The position numbers were made by a program, and so were the translations under genes. The notes below the pieces were generated by a model. It searched no databases. It was given only the letters and a program-made list of their open reading frames with translations, and was not told the origin of the DNA. Positions 25,782 to 35,584 of a DNA stretch of 64,000 nt are shown piece by piece. The stretch spans positions 62,001 to 126,000 of the forward strand of contig CAVQFO010000042.1 in NCBI GenBank assembly GCA_963711725.1. The letters run 5' to 3'. Within the stretch, counting starts at the first letter, position 1. Each line of letters starts with the position of its first letter. The DNA comes from CAVQFO01 sp963711725 (GTDB lineage: Bacteria > Pseudomonadota > Gammaproteobacteria > Nitrococcales > Aquisalimonadaceae).

Positions 25782-25940
25782 ATGACTTTGGGAACTATTC
25801 TGCTGATCGTTCTGGTTCTTCTGCTGATCGGTGTGATCCCCGCCTGGCCACACAGTCGGAGATGGGGTTACGCCCCCAGCGGCGGCATCGGCCTGATCTT
25901 GTTGATTGTCTTGATTCTGTTCCTCCTGGGCCGAATCTGA
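25782..25940 (+). CDS. DUF3309 small membrane protein
   Basis: A 52-aa protein that begins MTLGTILLIVLVLLLIGVIP, then AWPHSRRWGYAPSGG, then a second hydrophobic helix. This two-helix, WPHS-R-WGY-PSGG pattern is DUF3309. It starts 2 nt after the phasin-like stop, so it is co-translated. Function unknown; such proteins are common in stress-related loci. Confidence 0.85.
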   Translation: MTLGTILLIVLVLLLIGVIPAWPHSRRWGYAPSGGIGLILLIVLILFLLGRI

Positions 25941-26115
25941 CGGCGCCGCTCGGCCAAGAGCGTCAGCGGTAACGAGATGCCGCTCAAGTGAGCGATCTCT
26001 GCCTCGGAGGTTGCATTCGGTGTCACCGGAGCCGATATCAGCTGCAAACCAGCGCCTTGCAGTTCATATCGAACGTGATGAGACAACAAGGGTTGACACC
26101 ATCAAGGAGATGACA

Positions 26116-28401
26116 ATGGCGGCTAAATCTACGGCGACTTCGACACGGGTTGTCACTCGGTCGGAGCCACCTGCGCCCGTATCCCAGCCCGCCTCCGAGT
26201 TTTCCACCGCCTTCATGGCAGGCCTGCCCGAATACCTGACCGATGCGCTCCAGCGCAGTGTGCTCTTCCTCGATCTGCTGCGGCAGCGCGGCAATGAACA
26301 GATCGAGATCACGTCTCGGCCCATGGCGACCGTGCTGCGTTTCGAGCATGAAGTGCTGATGAGCGGCCATTCGCTGGCGCATCCGATCAACTACTCGCTC
26401 TCCCGCATCCTGCCGCCGCGGGGGGTCCCGACCGACAAGCGCAAACGCCCGGTCGTGGTGATAGACCCGAGGGCCGGACAAGGGCCGGGCGTTGGCGGCT
26501 TCAAGGCAGACAGCGAGATCGGCGACGCACTGAATGAAGGCCACCCGGTCTACTTCATCGGCTTCGGCGCGAAGCCGATACCGGGCCAGCAGTTCCTGGA
26601 TGTCGTCGAGGGGCAGGTGAAATTCTTCGAGCGGGTGGTCGAGCTCCATCCCGATGCACCCCGCCCCTTCGCCATCGGCAACTGCCAAGCGGGCTACCAG
26701 ACCCTGATGGTGGCCATGCAGCGCCCGGATTTGTTCGGACCCTGCCTGGTGGCGGGTTCGCCGATGTCGTATTGGCAGGGTGTGCACGGGAAAAACCCAA
26801 TGCGCTATACGGGCGGTCTGGCCGGCGGCAGCTGGCTGACTGCCATGACGAGCGACCTCGGCAACGGCACCTTCGACGGCACGGCGTTGATCCTGAACTT
26901 CGACCTCTTGAACCCGGCCAATTGGATGTGGGGCAAGCAATACGAGGTTTACACCCACATTGATAGCGATGCCGAGCGCTACCTGAAATTCGAGAAGTGG
27001 TGGGGAGACTTCATCGAGCTGAACGGCGATGAGATGCAATACCTGGTGGACAACCTGTTCATCGGCGACAAGCTGACCCGCAATCAGCTGCAGTCGCACG
27101 ATGGCACCACCTTCGATATCCGCAACATCACCTCGCCGATCATCGTGTTCACCTCCACCGGCGACGATATCAGCCCCCCGCCCCAGGCGCTCGGCTGGAT
27201 TCTTGATCTATATAGGGATGTAGATGACATCCGCGCCAGCGGCCACACGATCGTGTACTGCCTGGGCCAGGACATCGGCCATCTCGCACTGTTCGTCTCT
27301 TCCAAGGTCGGGGCGAAGCAGGACGAGGAATTCGTTCAGATGATGGACGTCATCGACTGCCTGCCGCCCGGTCTCTACGAAATGGTTCTTTCGCCGCGGC
27401 CACCGAATGCTCGCCAGGAAGGTTTTGTCACCGGTGACTGGATCGCCCGCTTCGAGGCCCGAACGCTCGACGATGTCCGGGCGTTCGGACGCAACAGCCC
27501 CGAGGACGACCGCGCCTTCGCCGCCGTGGCCCGATTGTCGGAACTGAACCTGTCGCTCTACCGCACGTTGATGCAGCCACTGGTGCGCGCGCTCGTGAGT
27601 CAACCCGCGGCGGACATGATGCACGCCCTGGACCCGCTGAGGCTCAGTTACACACTCTTCGCGGACACCAATCCCATGATGAAGGGCGTGCCAGACCTCG
27701 CGGCCAAGGTGGCAGCCGCCCGCCAACCGGCGTCGGCCGACAACCCCTTCCTCGCCCTGCAGGAACAGGTATCGAACCAGATCACCGCGGCGCTTGACGC
27801 CTATCGCGCGGCGCGGGACCACATGGTCGAGCAGACCTTCTTCGGGTTCTATGGCTCGCCGTTCGTGCAGGGCATGCTCGGCGTGAACAGCGCAAGCGAG
27901 GTGCGGCCGTTGCCCGGCACCACCCCGGAGATACGTTCAGCGCAAAGCGCTCAGGCGGAAGCGTACGCAGCGAAGCTGCACACAGGCGGGTTCAACGAAG
28001 CGCTAACCCGGGCGGTGCTCTACGTCACCGCGGCCGAACGCATGGTCGATGAGCGCTGCGCTCTCGCTTTGAACGTCGCGCGCCAGCAGCTCATGCACCT
28101 ATCGCTCGATCAGTTCAAGGGCTTGGTGCGGGAGCAGTTTTCCGTGCTGCAACTCGAACGGGAGGCCGCAGTCGAAGCCATTGCCTCCCTGGCTCCAGAG
28201 GCGGACGCGCGAAAGGTGCTGCTGGAGCAGGTGGAAATGATCGTCGCCGCCGGCGATGAACCCCGGGCCGCCGAACGTGAGCGGCTCGATCACCTGTCGC
28301 AGGTGCTTGCAGCACCGATTCCCAAGCGGGCGAGAGCGAAATCCGGTGGCCCGTCACGCACCAAGGCACCGCCGCCCCGGCACTCCAAGCGCGCGCAATA
28401 A
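26116..28401 (+). CDS. DUF3141 alpha/beta-hydrolase protein, PHA-synthase-like
   Basis: A 761-aa protein. AAGGAG lies 6 nt before the chosen ATG. The N-terminal half is an alpha/beta hydrolase related to PHA synthases: VVVIDPRAGQGPGVGGFK, HPVYFIGFGA, and the nucleophile elbow IGNCQAGYQ with Cys in place of Ser, like PhaC. Candidate acid and base lie in TSTGDDISPPPQ and GQDIGHLALF. The C-terminal third is helical with a basic tail (PKRARAKSGGPSRTK). The family is DUF3141, whose reaction is not settled. Phasin-like and DUF3309 genes directly precede it, which suggests work on a polyester or its granule. Confidence 0.85.
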   Translation: MAAKSTATSTRVVTRSEPPAPVSQPASEFSTAFMAGLPEYLTDALQRSVLFLDLLRQRGNEQIEITSRPMATVLRFEHEVLMSGHSLAHPINYSLSRILPPRGVPTDKRKRPVVVIDPRAGQGPGVGGFKADSEIGDALNEGHPVYFIGFGAKPIPGQQFLDVVEGQVKFFERVVELHPDAPRPFAIGNCQAGYQTLMVAMQRPDLFGPCLVAGSPMSYWQGVHGKNPMRYTGGLAGGSWLTAMTSDLGNGTFDGTALILNFDLLNPANWMWGKQYEVYTHIDSDAERYLKFEKWWGDFIELNGDEMQYLVDNLFIGDKLTRNQLQSHDGTTFDIRNITSPIIVFTSTGDDISPPPQALGWILDLYRDVDDIRASGHTIVYCLGQDIGHLALFVSSKVGAKQDEEFVQMMDVIDCLPPGLYEMVLSPRPPNARQEGFVTGDWIARFEARTLDDVRAFGRNSPEDDRAFAAVARLSELNLSLYRTLMQPLVRALVSQPAADMMHALDPLRLSYTLFADTNPMMKGVPDLAAKVAAARQPASADNPFLALQEQVSNQITAALDAYRAARDHMVEQTFFGFYGSPFVQGMLGVNSASEVRPLPGTTPEIRSAQSAQAEAYAAKLHTGGFNEALTRAVLYVTAAERMVDERCALALNVARQQLMHLSLDQFKGLVREQFSVLQLEREAAVEAIASLAPEADARKVLLEQVEMIVAAGDEPRAAERERLDHLSQVLAAPIPKRARAKSGGPSRTKAPPPRHSKRAQ

Positions 28402-28639
28402 GCGAAGTACCACCCACACCGAAACCGTTCGGCATGAAATTGGACGAACCGTCGAACAACGCCAACCAACGGCGCATTCCCGCTCCAGACAGCGCCGTAT
28501 CGGCTTGGGTTGGCCCCACGGACAGGGAACTGATGATCGCGCAGCACGCCATGTCGTTAGTCCGCAGTCGGCCAGGTTCGGCAAGCCGCGAACAAGCCGG
28601 TGACTCGACGCCAACAGCCAAAATCGGGAAATACCACCC

Positions 28640-31144
28640 ATGAATACAACGCCTGGATCACCCAGTGCGGCGGACCCTCCACCGGCTGCGGTATCCGAAA
28701 AGAAGGATGGGCTGAAATCACTGCCCATGGCCGAGTTGGAGAAGCAACTGGGATCGTCGACGGAGGGTCTCACCCAAGCCGAGGCCGAGAAGCGGCTTGC
28801 CCAATACGGACCCAACGAGATTGAAGGAAAGAAGACCAATCCGTTGCTGAAATTCCTCAGCTACTTTTGGGGCCCCATCCCGTGGATGATCGAAGTGGCG
28901 GTGATTCTGTCCGGTGTGGTCCAGCACTGGCCGGATTTCTTCATCATCCTCCTCTTGCTAGTGGCCAACGCCGTGGTCGGATTCTGGGAAGAGCACACGG
29001 CGGGTAACGCCATCGAGGCGCTGAAGGCCAATCTGGCGGTCAAGGCCCGGGTGAAACGGGATGGCAAGTGGATCAATCCGGCGGCACGCGAGTTGGTGCC
29101 GGGCGATGTCATTCGCCTGCGGCTCGGCGACATCGTACCGGCCGACGCGCGCCTGCTGGAGGGCGACCCGGTGCAGGTGGATCAGTCGGCGCTGACCGGT
29201 GAGTCCTTGCCCGCCGAACGCAAATCGGGCGAAGCGGTGTTTTCCGGCTCCATCATTCGCCAGGGCGAAATCGGTGCGCTGGTCTATGCCACCGGCGCGA
29301 ACACCTATTTCGGCAAAACAGCGTCGCTTGTGCAGGAGGCCCACACGGTCAGCCATTTTCAAAAAGCGGTTTTGAAGATCGGCAATTACCTCATCATGCT
29401 CGCAGTGGGCCTGGTGGCGGTGATCATCGGTGTCGCCGTCTTTCGCGGCGACCCGATTCTCACCACGCTGCAGTTCGCCCTGGTGCTGACTGTGGCGGCC
29501 ATCCCGGTGGCGATGCCCACGGTGCTGTCGGTGACGATGGCGGTCGGCGCACGCCTGCTCGCCGGGAAGAAGGCGATTGTCAGCAAGCTCGTGGCCATCG
29601 AGGAACTGGCGGGTGTGGACATCCTCTGCGCGGACAAGACCGGCACCCTCACCCAGAACAAGCTGACACTGGGCGATCCGTTCAGTGTTAACGACATTCC
29701 GGCCGATCAAGTCATCCTGGACGGCGCGCTGGCCTCGCGCGCGGACGACAACGACACCATTGATCTGGCGGTGCTGGGCGGACTGCAAGACCAGGACTCG
29801 CTGAAAGCCTATACCGTGACGCATTTCCAACCGTTCGACCCGGTGCATAAACGCACCGAAGCCTCCGTCACGGGCAAGGACGGCGCGGCCTTCAAGGTGA
29901 CGAAGGGCGCGCCGCAGGTCATTTTGGAATTGGCGGCCAATGCCGCGCAGGTGAAAGCGGCCGTCGATAAGGCGGTCAACGGGTTTGCCGTCCGCGGCTT
30001 TCGTTCACTGGGCGTGGCGCGGGCCGAAGGCGACGGCCAGTGGCAGTTCGTCGGCGTGTTGCCGCTGTTCGATCCGCCGCGCGACGATGCCAAGGCCACC
30101 ATCGCGACCGCTGGCAAGATGGGCGTAAAGATCAAGATGGTGACGGGCGATGCGCTGGCGATCGCCAAGGAAACCGCGAAAAAGCTGGGCATGGACGCCA
30201 ACATCCTGAATGCGAGCAGCCTGGGCGATTCGAAAAAGAAGGAAACCGCAGAGGTTTCCGAGTCCATCGAGAAGGCCGACGGTTTCGCCCAGGTGTTTCC
30301 CGAACACAAATTCCACATCGTGGACGTGCTGCAGCAGCGCGGCCACATGGTCGGCATGACGGGCGACGGCGTCAATGATGCCCCGGCGCTGAAGAAGGCC
30401 GACTGCGGCATCGCCGTCTCCGCCGCGACGGACGCTGCGCGCGCCGCGGCCTCCATCGTGCTGACCACGCCCGGGCTGTCGGTGATCATCGACGCGATCA
30501 AGGAGAGCCGCCGCATATTCCAGCGGATGAACAGTTACGCCATCTATCGCATCGCCGAGACGCTGCGCGTGCTGTTGTTCATGACGGCGTCGATCCTGAT
30601 CTTCAACTTTTACCCCCTGACGGCGGTGATGATCGTGATGCTCGCGTTACTCAATGACGGCGCGATTCTGTCCATTGCCTACGACAATGTGCATTACAAG
30701 GACCAGCCCGAGGCCTGGAACATGCGCGTGGTGCTGGGTATCGCCACCGTGCTCGGCGTTATCGGACCTATCGCCGCGTTTGGCCTGTTCTATCTCGGCG
30801 ACCGCGTTTTTCACCTGGACCACCAGCATCTTCAGCCGCTGATGTATTTGATGCTATCCGTCGCTGGGCACATGACCATCTTTTTGACACGCACGCGCGG
30901 CCCCTTCTGGTCCATAGCGCCCTCACGGATTCTGCTGTTGGCGGTGTTCGGCACGCAGCTGGTGGCAACCTTGATTGCAGTCTACGGATTTCTGATGCCG
31001 CCATTGGGCTGGGGTTGGGCCGCGGTCGTCTGGGCGTACGCGCTGCTCTGGGCTCTATTGAGTGACAGGGCGAAATTGCTGGCCTATCGGTTTCTTGATC
31101 CGGTCAAAGACCGGGGCAGCGCCGCAAGCAAAAGCTCAGCCTGA
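28640..31144 (+). CDS. P3A-type plasma-membrane proton-efflux ATPase
   Basis: An 834-aa P-type ATPase. It has the actuator motif LTGES (about 185-189), the phosphorylation site DKTGTLT (about 332), TGDALAIAKETA, GDGVNDAPALKKAD (about 575), and about ten membrane helices (GPIPWMIEVAVILSG is typical of P3A). It lacks metal-binding N-terminal domains and the CPC motif, so proton export is the expected activity. The last residues change frame near 31115, where homolog-like tail sequence continues in the frame of the next gene. It would pump protons under acid or energy stress. Confidence 0.92.
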   Translation: MNTTPGSPSAADPPPAAVSEKKDGLKSLPMAELEKQLGSSTEGLTQAEAEKRLAQYGPNEIEGKKTNPLLKFLSYFWGPIPWMIEVAVILSGVVQHWPDFFIILLLLVANAVVGFWEEHTAGNAIEALKANLAVKARVKRDGKWINPAARELVPGDVIRLRLGDIVPADARLLEGDPVQVDQSALTGESLPAERKSGEAVFSGSIIRQGEIGALVYATGANTYFGKTASLVQEAHTVSHFQKAVLKIGNYLIMLAVGLVAVIIGVAVFRGDPILTTLQFALVLTVAAIPVAMPTVLSVTMAVGARLLAGKKAIVSKLVAIEELAGVDILCADKTGTLTQNKLTLGDPFSVNDIPADQVILDGALASRADDNDTIDLAVLGGLQDQDSLKAYTVTHFQPFDPVHKRTEASVTGKDGAAFKVTKGAPQVILELAANAAQVKAAVDKAVNGFAVRGFRSLGVARAEGDGQWQFVGVLPLFDPPRDDAKATIATAGKMGVKIKMVTGDALAIAKETAKKLGMDANILNASSLGDSKKKETAEVSESIEKADGFAQVFPEHKFHIVDVLQQRGHMVGMTGDGVNDAPALKKADCGIAVSAATDAARAAASIVLTTPGLSVIIDAIKESRRIFQRMNSYAIYRIAETLRVLLFMTASILIFNFYPLTAVMIVMLALLNDGAILSIAYDNVHYKDQPEAWNMRVVLGIATVLGVIGPIAAFGLFYLGDRVFHLDHQHLQPLMYLMLSVAGHMTIFLTRTRGPFWSIAPSRILLLAVFGTQLVATLIAVYGFLMPPLGWGWAAVVWAYALLWALLSDRAKLLAYRFLDPVKDRGSAASKSSA

Positions 31145-31409
31145 ACCTGACAGCGATTCAAAACCTGCGACCAAGATCGAGCCTAAACTTGAGAGCACCC
31201 CCAACACTAAACCCGAGGCATCGGCAGAACCCAAACCTACGGCCAAGACCGATTTGACGCCGCAACGCGTCAAGCGGGTTCATCAACTCTATGAGGACCT
31301 GGGGCGCAAAGGCGTTCAAGCAGTTGAAGAATGGGAGAGGGCGGAGCGCGAGCAGCGTAAACAAATAAGCAGCGCCTGGCAGTACGACGGCCCGACTGAG
31401 AGGACGAAG
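31145..31409 (+). other. in-frame DUF2934-like linker between proton ATPase and PPK2
   Basis: Between the ATPase stop and the PPK2 start the PPK2 frame stays open and looks coding: a Pro/Glu/Lys/Ala-rich tract (PEPDSDSKPATKIEPK...) and then LTPQRVKRVHQLYEDLGRKG followed by VQAVEEWERAEREQRK. The latter resembles DUF2934 (xRAYELYEERG...W..AE). It could be the true C-terminal tail of the ATPase after a one-base correction, or an N-terminal extension of PPK2. Confidence 0.5.
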
Positions 31410-32297
31410 ATGAAGATCAAATCGAAGAATTTCTGTGTACAGGAAGGCGAACAAGTCGATCTCAAGAAGTGGCCGACGCTGGTGAAACCCGCGTACGAGT
31501 CGAAAGACAACTACAAAGAACACCTTGAAGAACACGTGAAGGAGCTCAGTGAACTGCAACGCCTTCACTACGCATCCAACCGCTACGCGGTGTTGCTGAT
31601 TTTTCAGGCCATGGACGCCGCTGGCAAGGATGGCGCCATCCGGCACGTCATGTCCGGCATCAATCCTCAAGGCTGCCAGGTATTCAGCTTCAAGCATCCG
31701 AGCGCGGCGGAACTGGAACACGATTTCCTGTGGCGCACGACCCAGTCTCTGCCCGAGCGCGGCCGCATCGGCATCTTCAACCGCTCCTACTATGAGGAGG
31801 TGTTAATCGTCCGCGTGCATCCGGAGATCCTCCACAGCCAGGGTCTACCAGATGATGTCATCAATGAGAACACGATCTGGAAGCATCGCTATCGCTCCAT
31901 CGTGGATCTGGAAAGGCATCTGTATCGCAACGGCACACGGATTATTAAATTTTTTCTGCATCTATCTGAGGAGGAGCAGCGTAAGCGTTTTCTCGCCCGC
32001 ATCGATGAGCCGGAGAAAAATTGGAAATTCAGTCGTGCTGACATCGAAGAACGCAAATACTGGAATCAGTACATGCAGGCCTATGAAGCGTGCCTCAGCG
32101 CGACAAGCACCAAGACCGCGCCCTGGTATGTAGTTCCCGCCGACGACAAGAAAAACGCGCGGCTGATTATTTCCCATATTGTTCTCGATACATTCAAGTC
32201 GCTGAAAATGCACTATCCGAAAACCGATGCCAAGCGCCGCGAGGAGTTGCTATCGATCCGCGAACAGCTATTGCGGCAGAGTCCGAGTGAAAACTAA
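31410..32297 (+). CDS. ppk2: polyphosphate kinase 2 (PPK2 family)
   Basis: A 295-aa protein from MKIKSKNF, the usual start of the family, with GAGAGGA upstream. Motifs are FQAMDAAGKDGAIRHVM (Walker A, about 65-81), FNRSYYEEVLIVRVHPE (Walker B/lid region) and DEPEKNWKFSRADIEERKYW. PPK2 enzymes transfer phosphate between polyphosphate and nucleotides, here likely making ADP/ATP or GTP from polyphosphate. A further 265 nt of open frame lies upstream (see the linker entry). Next to a proton ATPase it would supply energy from stored polyphosphate. Confidence 0.93.
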   Translation: MKIKSKNFCVQEGEQVDLKKWPTLVKPAYESKDNYKEHLEEHVKELSELQRLHYASNRYAVLLIFQAMDAAGKDGAIRHVMSGINPQGCQVFSFKHPSAAELEHDFLWRTTQSLPERGRIGIFNRSYYEEVLIVRVHPEILHSQGLPDDVINENTIWKHRYRSIVDLERHLYRNGTRIIKFFLHLSEEEQRKRFLARIDEPEKNWKFSRADIEERKYWNQYMQAYEACLSATSTKTAPWYVVPADDKKNARLIISHIVLDTFKSLKMHYPKTDAKRREELLSIREQLLRQSPSEN

Positions 32298-32392
32298 GTT
32301 TGCAAAACTCAATCAGCAGGCTCGCCGTTATCCGTCATGGTCGGTGGTGCCCGCTTCCGAAGCGGCCGCGTTGGGTCTGAAGAGGAACGAAT

Positions 32393-33811
32393 ATGAATAC
32401 ACAATATGACGTGCTGGTGATCGGCGGCGGCCCAGGAGGCACGCCCACTGCGATGGCACTGGCTCAGGCGGGCAAGAAGGTTCTGCTGGTGGAGGCGGGC
32501 GCGGGCCTCGGTGGAACTTGCCTGTTCGAAGGCTGCATCCCTTCAAAAATTTTTCGTGAATCCGCGCGCCGTTTGCGCGAACTCAGACAATCCAGTGAAT
32601 TTGGTCTGTGTCTACCGACTCAGGACGTAACGGTTGATTGGTCCACTGTGCTCAAACGCAAACGCGCGATTCTAAAACGTCGCAGCGAAGGCGCTTTGCG
32701 CAATGCCGGGCAGCTACCAACACTCAACACAGTGTTTGGACATTGCCGTTTACTCAGTTCACGCAGCGCCAGTATCGAAAAAGAAGACGGCACGACACAG
32801 GAAGTTCACTTCGAAAAGGCCGTGCTATCCACCGGATCTGTACCCTTTATGCCACCCATCAATGGCATTGAGCATCCGAGAGTGCATGATAGTGAAAGCA
32901 TTCTGAATATCGATCACATACCCAACAAACTGGTAATTGTTGGCGGGGGCCCCATTGGTGTCGAGTTAGGCCAGGTCTTTAACACCTTTGGTAGCGAGGT
33001 GACGATATTGGAAACCGCACCCCGGATTCTCGGCCCGGTAGATGAAGAATTGGCAACGCTCCTGCAACAAGCGATGCAACAGCAGGCTATCGATATTCAC
33101 ACCAGCTGTCAGGTGCAGGCCATTGTTCATTCTGGCCAGGACGTGTTTGTGGAATACACTGATCAGGCCGGAGAAAAGCAGCACAGTATTGCCGATACTG
33201 TATTGATGGTGACTGGACGCCGGCCCAATGTTGAAGGGCTTGGCCTGGAAAACACTGCGGTAAAACATGGCCACCATGGCGTTGAGGTGGATGCCACACT
33301 GCAAACCACCGAAGGCGGTATTTATGCAGTGGGCGATGTCACCGGGCAGCCCATGTTCGCCCACTGGGCAACCGCTCAGGGGCTGGCGCTAGCGCATCAT
33401 CTAATGGGCCAGCCTGTCCCCTTCCCCACGGCAGCCACCAATACCGCAGTGATTTTTAGTGAGCCTGAAATTGGCATCGCAGGGCTGACCGAACAGCAGG
33501 CTCAGGAGGCAGGACTGGATATCGCAGTGGCCCGATACGATTTTCACATTGACGCCCGCGCACAGATTGATGGCAGTGATCAGGGATTACTAAAAATAAT
33601 TTACGAGACCAGTAGCCACAAAGTGGTTGGTGTGCATGCGTTAGTGGAAGGTGCCGGTGAAATCATGGGCGAAGCCGCCTTGTTGGTGAAGGCAGGCCTC
33701 CCGATAGAAGCCATTGCCGGGGCGATTCATCCTCATCCAACACTGACTGAATCTTTTGTTATGGCTGTGCGTGCAGCGCTGGCTGCGGAAGCGATGAAGC
33801 GCCATGAATGA
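32393..33811 (+). CDS. FAD-dependent pyridine nucleotide-disulfide oxidoreductase (mercuric reductase/lipoamide dehydrogenase-like)
   Basis: A 472-aa class I flavoprotein. It begins with VLVIGGGPGGTPTAMALAQAG (FAD), has the redox disulfide GGTCLFEGCIPSK (about 40-52), the NAD site VIVGGGPIGVELGQVF, AVGDVTGQPMFAHWA, and the C-terminal catalytic HPHPTLTE. It has no N-terminal HMA domain and no C-terminal cysteine pair, so true mercuric reductase is unlikely. Codons here are visibly less GC-rich than in neighbours (many GAT, ATT, ACA, CAA), suggesting separate acquisition. It follows PPK2 after 95 nt on the same strand. Confidence 0.88.
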   Translation: MNTQYDVLVIGGGPGGTPTAMALAQAGKKVLLVEAGAGLGGTCLFEGCIPSKIFRESARRLRELRQSSEFGLCLPTQDVTVDWSTVLKRKRAILKRRSEGALRNAGQLPTLNTVFGHCRLLSSRSASIEKEDGTTQEVHFEKAVLSTGSVPFMPPINGIEHPRVHDSESILNIDHIPNKLVIVGGGPIGVELGQVFNTFGSEVTILETAPRILGPVDEELATLLQQAMQQQAIDIHTSCQVQAIVHSGQDVFVEYTDQAGEKQHSIADTVLMVTGRRPNVEGLGLENTAVKHGHHGVEVDATLQTTEGGIYAVGDVTGQPMFAHWATAQGLALAHHLMGQPVPFPTAATNTAVIFSEPEIGIAGLTEQQAQEAGLDIAVARYDFHIDARAQIDGSDQGLLKIIYETSSHKVVGVHALVEGAGEIMGEAALLVKAGLPIEAIAGAIHPHPTLTESFVMAVRAALAAEAMKRHE

Positions 33812-33890
33812 CGGGCACCCTTATCACCCTACCTTGCCGTTATCCTCGATCAGGCCGGCCTAACCCAGAACTAGAGCAGAGGAGTCTTCA

Positions 33891-34253
33891 ATGCCCATAC
33901 AACTCAATGAAGAAAACAACGGCAAGCTGCTTACCGTTCACGTCAGCGGCAAGCTGGTAAAGGGCGATTACACAGACTTCGTACCTGCATTCGAGCGACT
34001 CGTCCAGCAGCATGGAAAGATACGCATCCTGTTCGATATGTCCGGCTTTCACGGCTGGGAAGCCAGCGCGGCATGGGAGGACACCAAGTTCGGCATCAAA
34101 CACTTCGCCGACATCGAACGACTTGCGATGGTTGGGGAAAAGCAGTGGCAACACGGCATGTCGATATTCTGCAAGCCGTTCACAAAAGCGACTGTCCGAT
34201 ACTTCGATCATGCCGACGCCGCTGCGGCGCGGAAGTGGTTGGCCGAAGCATAG
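33891..34253 (+). CDS. SpoIIAA-like / STAS-fold protein
   Basis: A 120-aa protein with AGAGGAG before the ATG. The order of strands and helices (LLTVHVSGKLVKGDYTDFVPAFERLVQQHGKIRILFDMSGFHGWEASAAWEDTKFGIKHF) is that of the SpoIIAA-like DUF3478 group of STAS proteins. It ends with VRYFDHADAAAARKWLAE, a common terminus of this group. The usual conserved phosphorylation Ser cannot be assigned. Function is unknown; in many genomes such genes occur in stress or membrane-transport clusters. Confidence 0.85.
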   Translation: MPIQLNEENNGKLLTVHVSGKLVKGDYTDFVPAFERLVQQHGKIRILFDMSGFHGWEASAAWEDTKFGIKHFADIERLAMVGEKQWQHGMSIFCKPFTKATVRYFDHADAAAARKWLAEA

Positions 34254-34312
34254 CGGCCTCAACCCGAGTCAGTGCCGTAATGTCAGGAACATGAATATTA
34301 CAACTGATCCGC

Positions 34313-35584
34313 TCAAGATCCCTGACGACTGACATTCCGGATCAATCGGCCCACCGTGACGCCTTGGACCAGAATGGAGAACACCACCACGAAGTAGGTG
34401 AGGGTGAGTATGAGGCTGCGCGAGTCATTGGGCGGCAGCGACAGCGCCATCGCCACTGAAATCCCTCCGCGCAATCCACCCCAGGTGAGCACCGCAATAG
34501 CGCCCTTGGGTTGCGCCTTCACCCATCCCAGCGAACCGAGTATGGCCGCCACGCTTAGCCCGCGCGCCGCCAGCACAACCGGTATTGCGAGCAGTCCGGC
34601 CACCAGCCAGTCGCTTTCGATGGGAAGCACCAAGAGCTCCAGGCCGATCAGGAGAAACAGCACGACGTTGACCATCTCGTCGATCAATTCCCAGAAGGCG
34701 TCCACGTATTCACGCGTTTTGTTCGTCATGGCGAACGCCCGGCCCCGGTTACCCAGGAACAGCCCCGCCACCACGACCGCGATCGGCGCGGACAGGTGCA
34801 GGGCGTCCGCCAGCGCGTAGAGGCCCATGGCCAGTGCGAGCGTCAATAGGACCTCCACCTGGTAATTGTCGACACGCTTGAGCATACGGTAGGTGACGAT
34901 CCCCGCCGCCAGCCCCAGCACCAAGGCGCCGCCCAACTCACGGAGCAACAGCATGCCCACCCCGGCGACATCAATCGCCGGCGGTGCCGCTGCGCCATGG
35001 CCGGGGGCGCCGCTCAAGCCGGAGAGATCCAGCAGCACAAGGAAAATGACAATACCCAGCCCATCGTTGAACAAAGACTCCCCGGCCGCCTGCGCTTCGA
35101 GTTCCCGGGAGGCGCCGACGGACTTCATGATTCCCAGCACCGCGACCGGATCGGTCGGTGAAATCAGGGCACCGAACAGCAGTGCATGCAGCAGCGGAAT
35201 ACCCAGGCCCAGCCAGCCGAGCACCAACCAGATCACGCCGCCGACAATGGCCGTGGAGGCGAGCGTCCCGAAGATGGCAAGCGAGGAAATTGGCAGCCAT
35301 TGACGCCCCAGATCCTCGATGTTCACGTGTATGGCGCCGGCGAAGAGCAGGAATGCCAGCATGCCGTGGAGGACGACTTGGTTGAAGTCGATCTGCGAGA
35401 CCAACGCCGCGGCCTGTTCGCGGAACCCGCCTGTGTAGGCCCCGGCAAGCACTAGCGCGAGCGATGCGATCAGGGCCAGCAGCATGACGCCGATCGTCGC
35501 CGGCAGCTTGATAAAGCGGTAATTGACATAGCTCGCCACAGCCGCGAGCGAGATCAGCACACTGACCAGGGAGAACAGATTCAA
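34313..35584 (-). CDS. CPA1-type Na+/H+ antiporter
   Basis: A 423-aa membrane protein with about twelve helices. CPA1 motifs are present: LLHALLFGALISPTDPVAVLGIMK, AAGESLFNDGLGIVIFLVLL (the ND ion-binding pair), and LTWGGLRGGISVAMALSLP near the C-terminus. Start is TTG, placed because TTGA overlaps the stop of the DUF389 gene before it; there is no good ATG near the first helix. It would exchange Na+ or K+ for H+, fitting the nearby proton ATPase. It is convergent with the SpoIIAA-like gene. Confidence 0.88.
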   Translation of the reverse strand: MNLFSLVSVLISLAAVASYVNYRFIKLPATIGVMLLALIASLALVLAGAYTGGFREQAAALVSQIDFNQVVLHGMLAFLLFAGAIHVNIEDLGRQWLPISSLAIFGTLASTAIVGGVIWLVLGWLGLGIPLLHALLFGALISPTDPVAVLGIMKSVGASRELEAQAAGESLFNDGLGIVIFLVLLDLSGLSGAPGHGAAAPPAIDVAGVGMLLLRELGGALVLGLAAGIVTYRMLKRVDNYQVEVLLTLALAMGLYALADALHLSAPIAVVVAGLFLGNRGRAFAMTNKTREYVDAFWELIDEMVNVVLFLLIGLELLVLPIESDWLVAGLLAIPVVLAARGLSVAAILGSLGWVKAQPKGAIAVLTWGGLRGGISVAMALSLPPNDSRSLILTLTYFVVVFSILVQGVTVGRLIRNVSRQGS

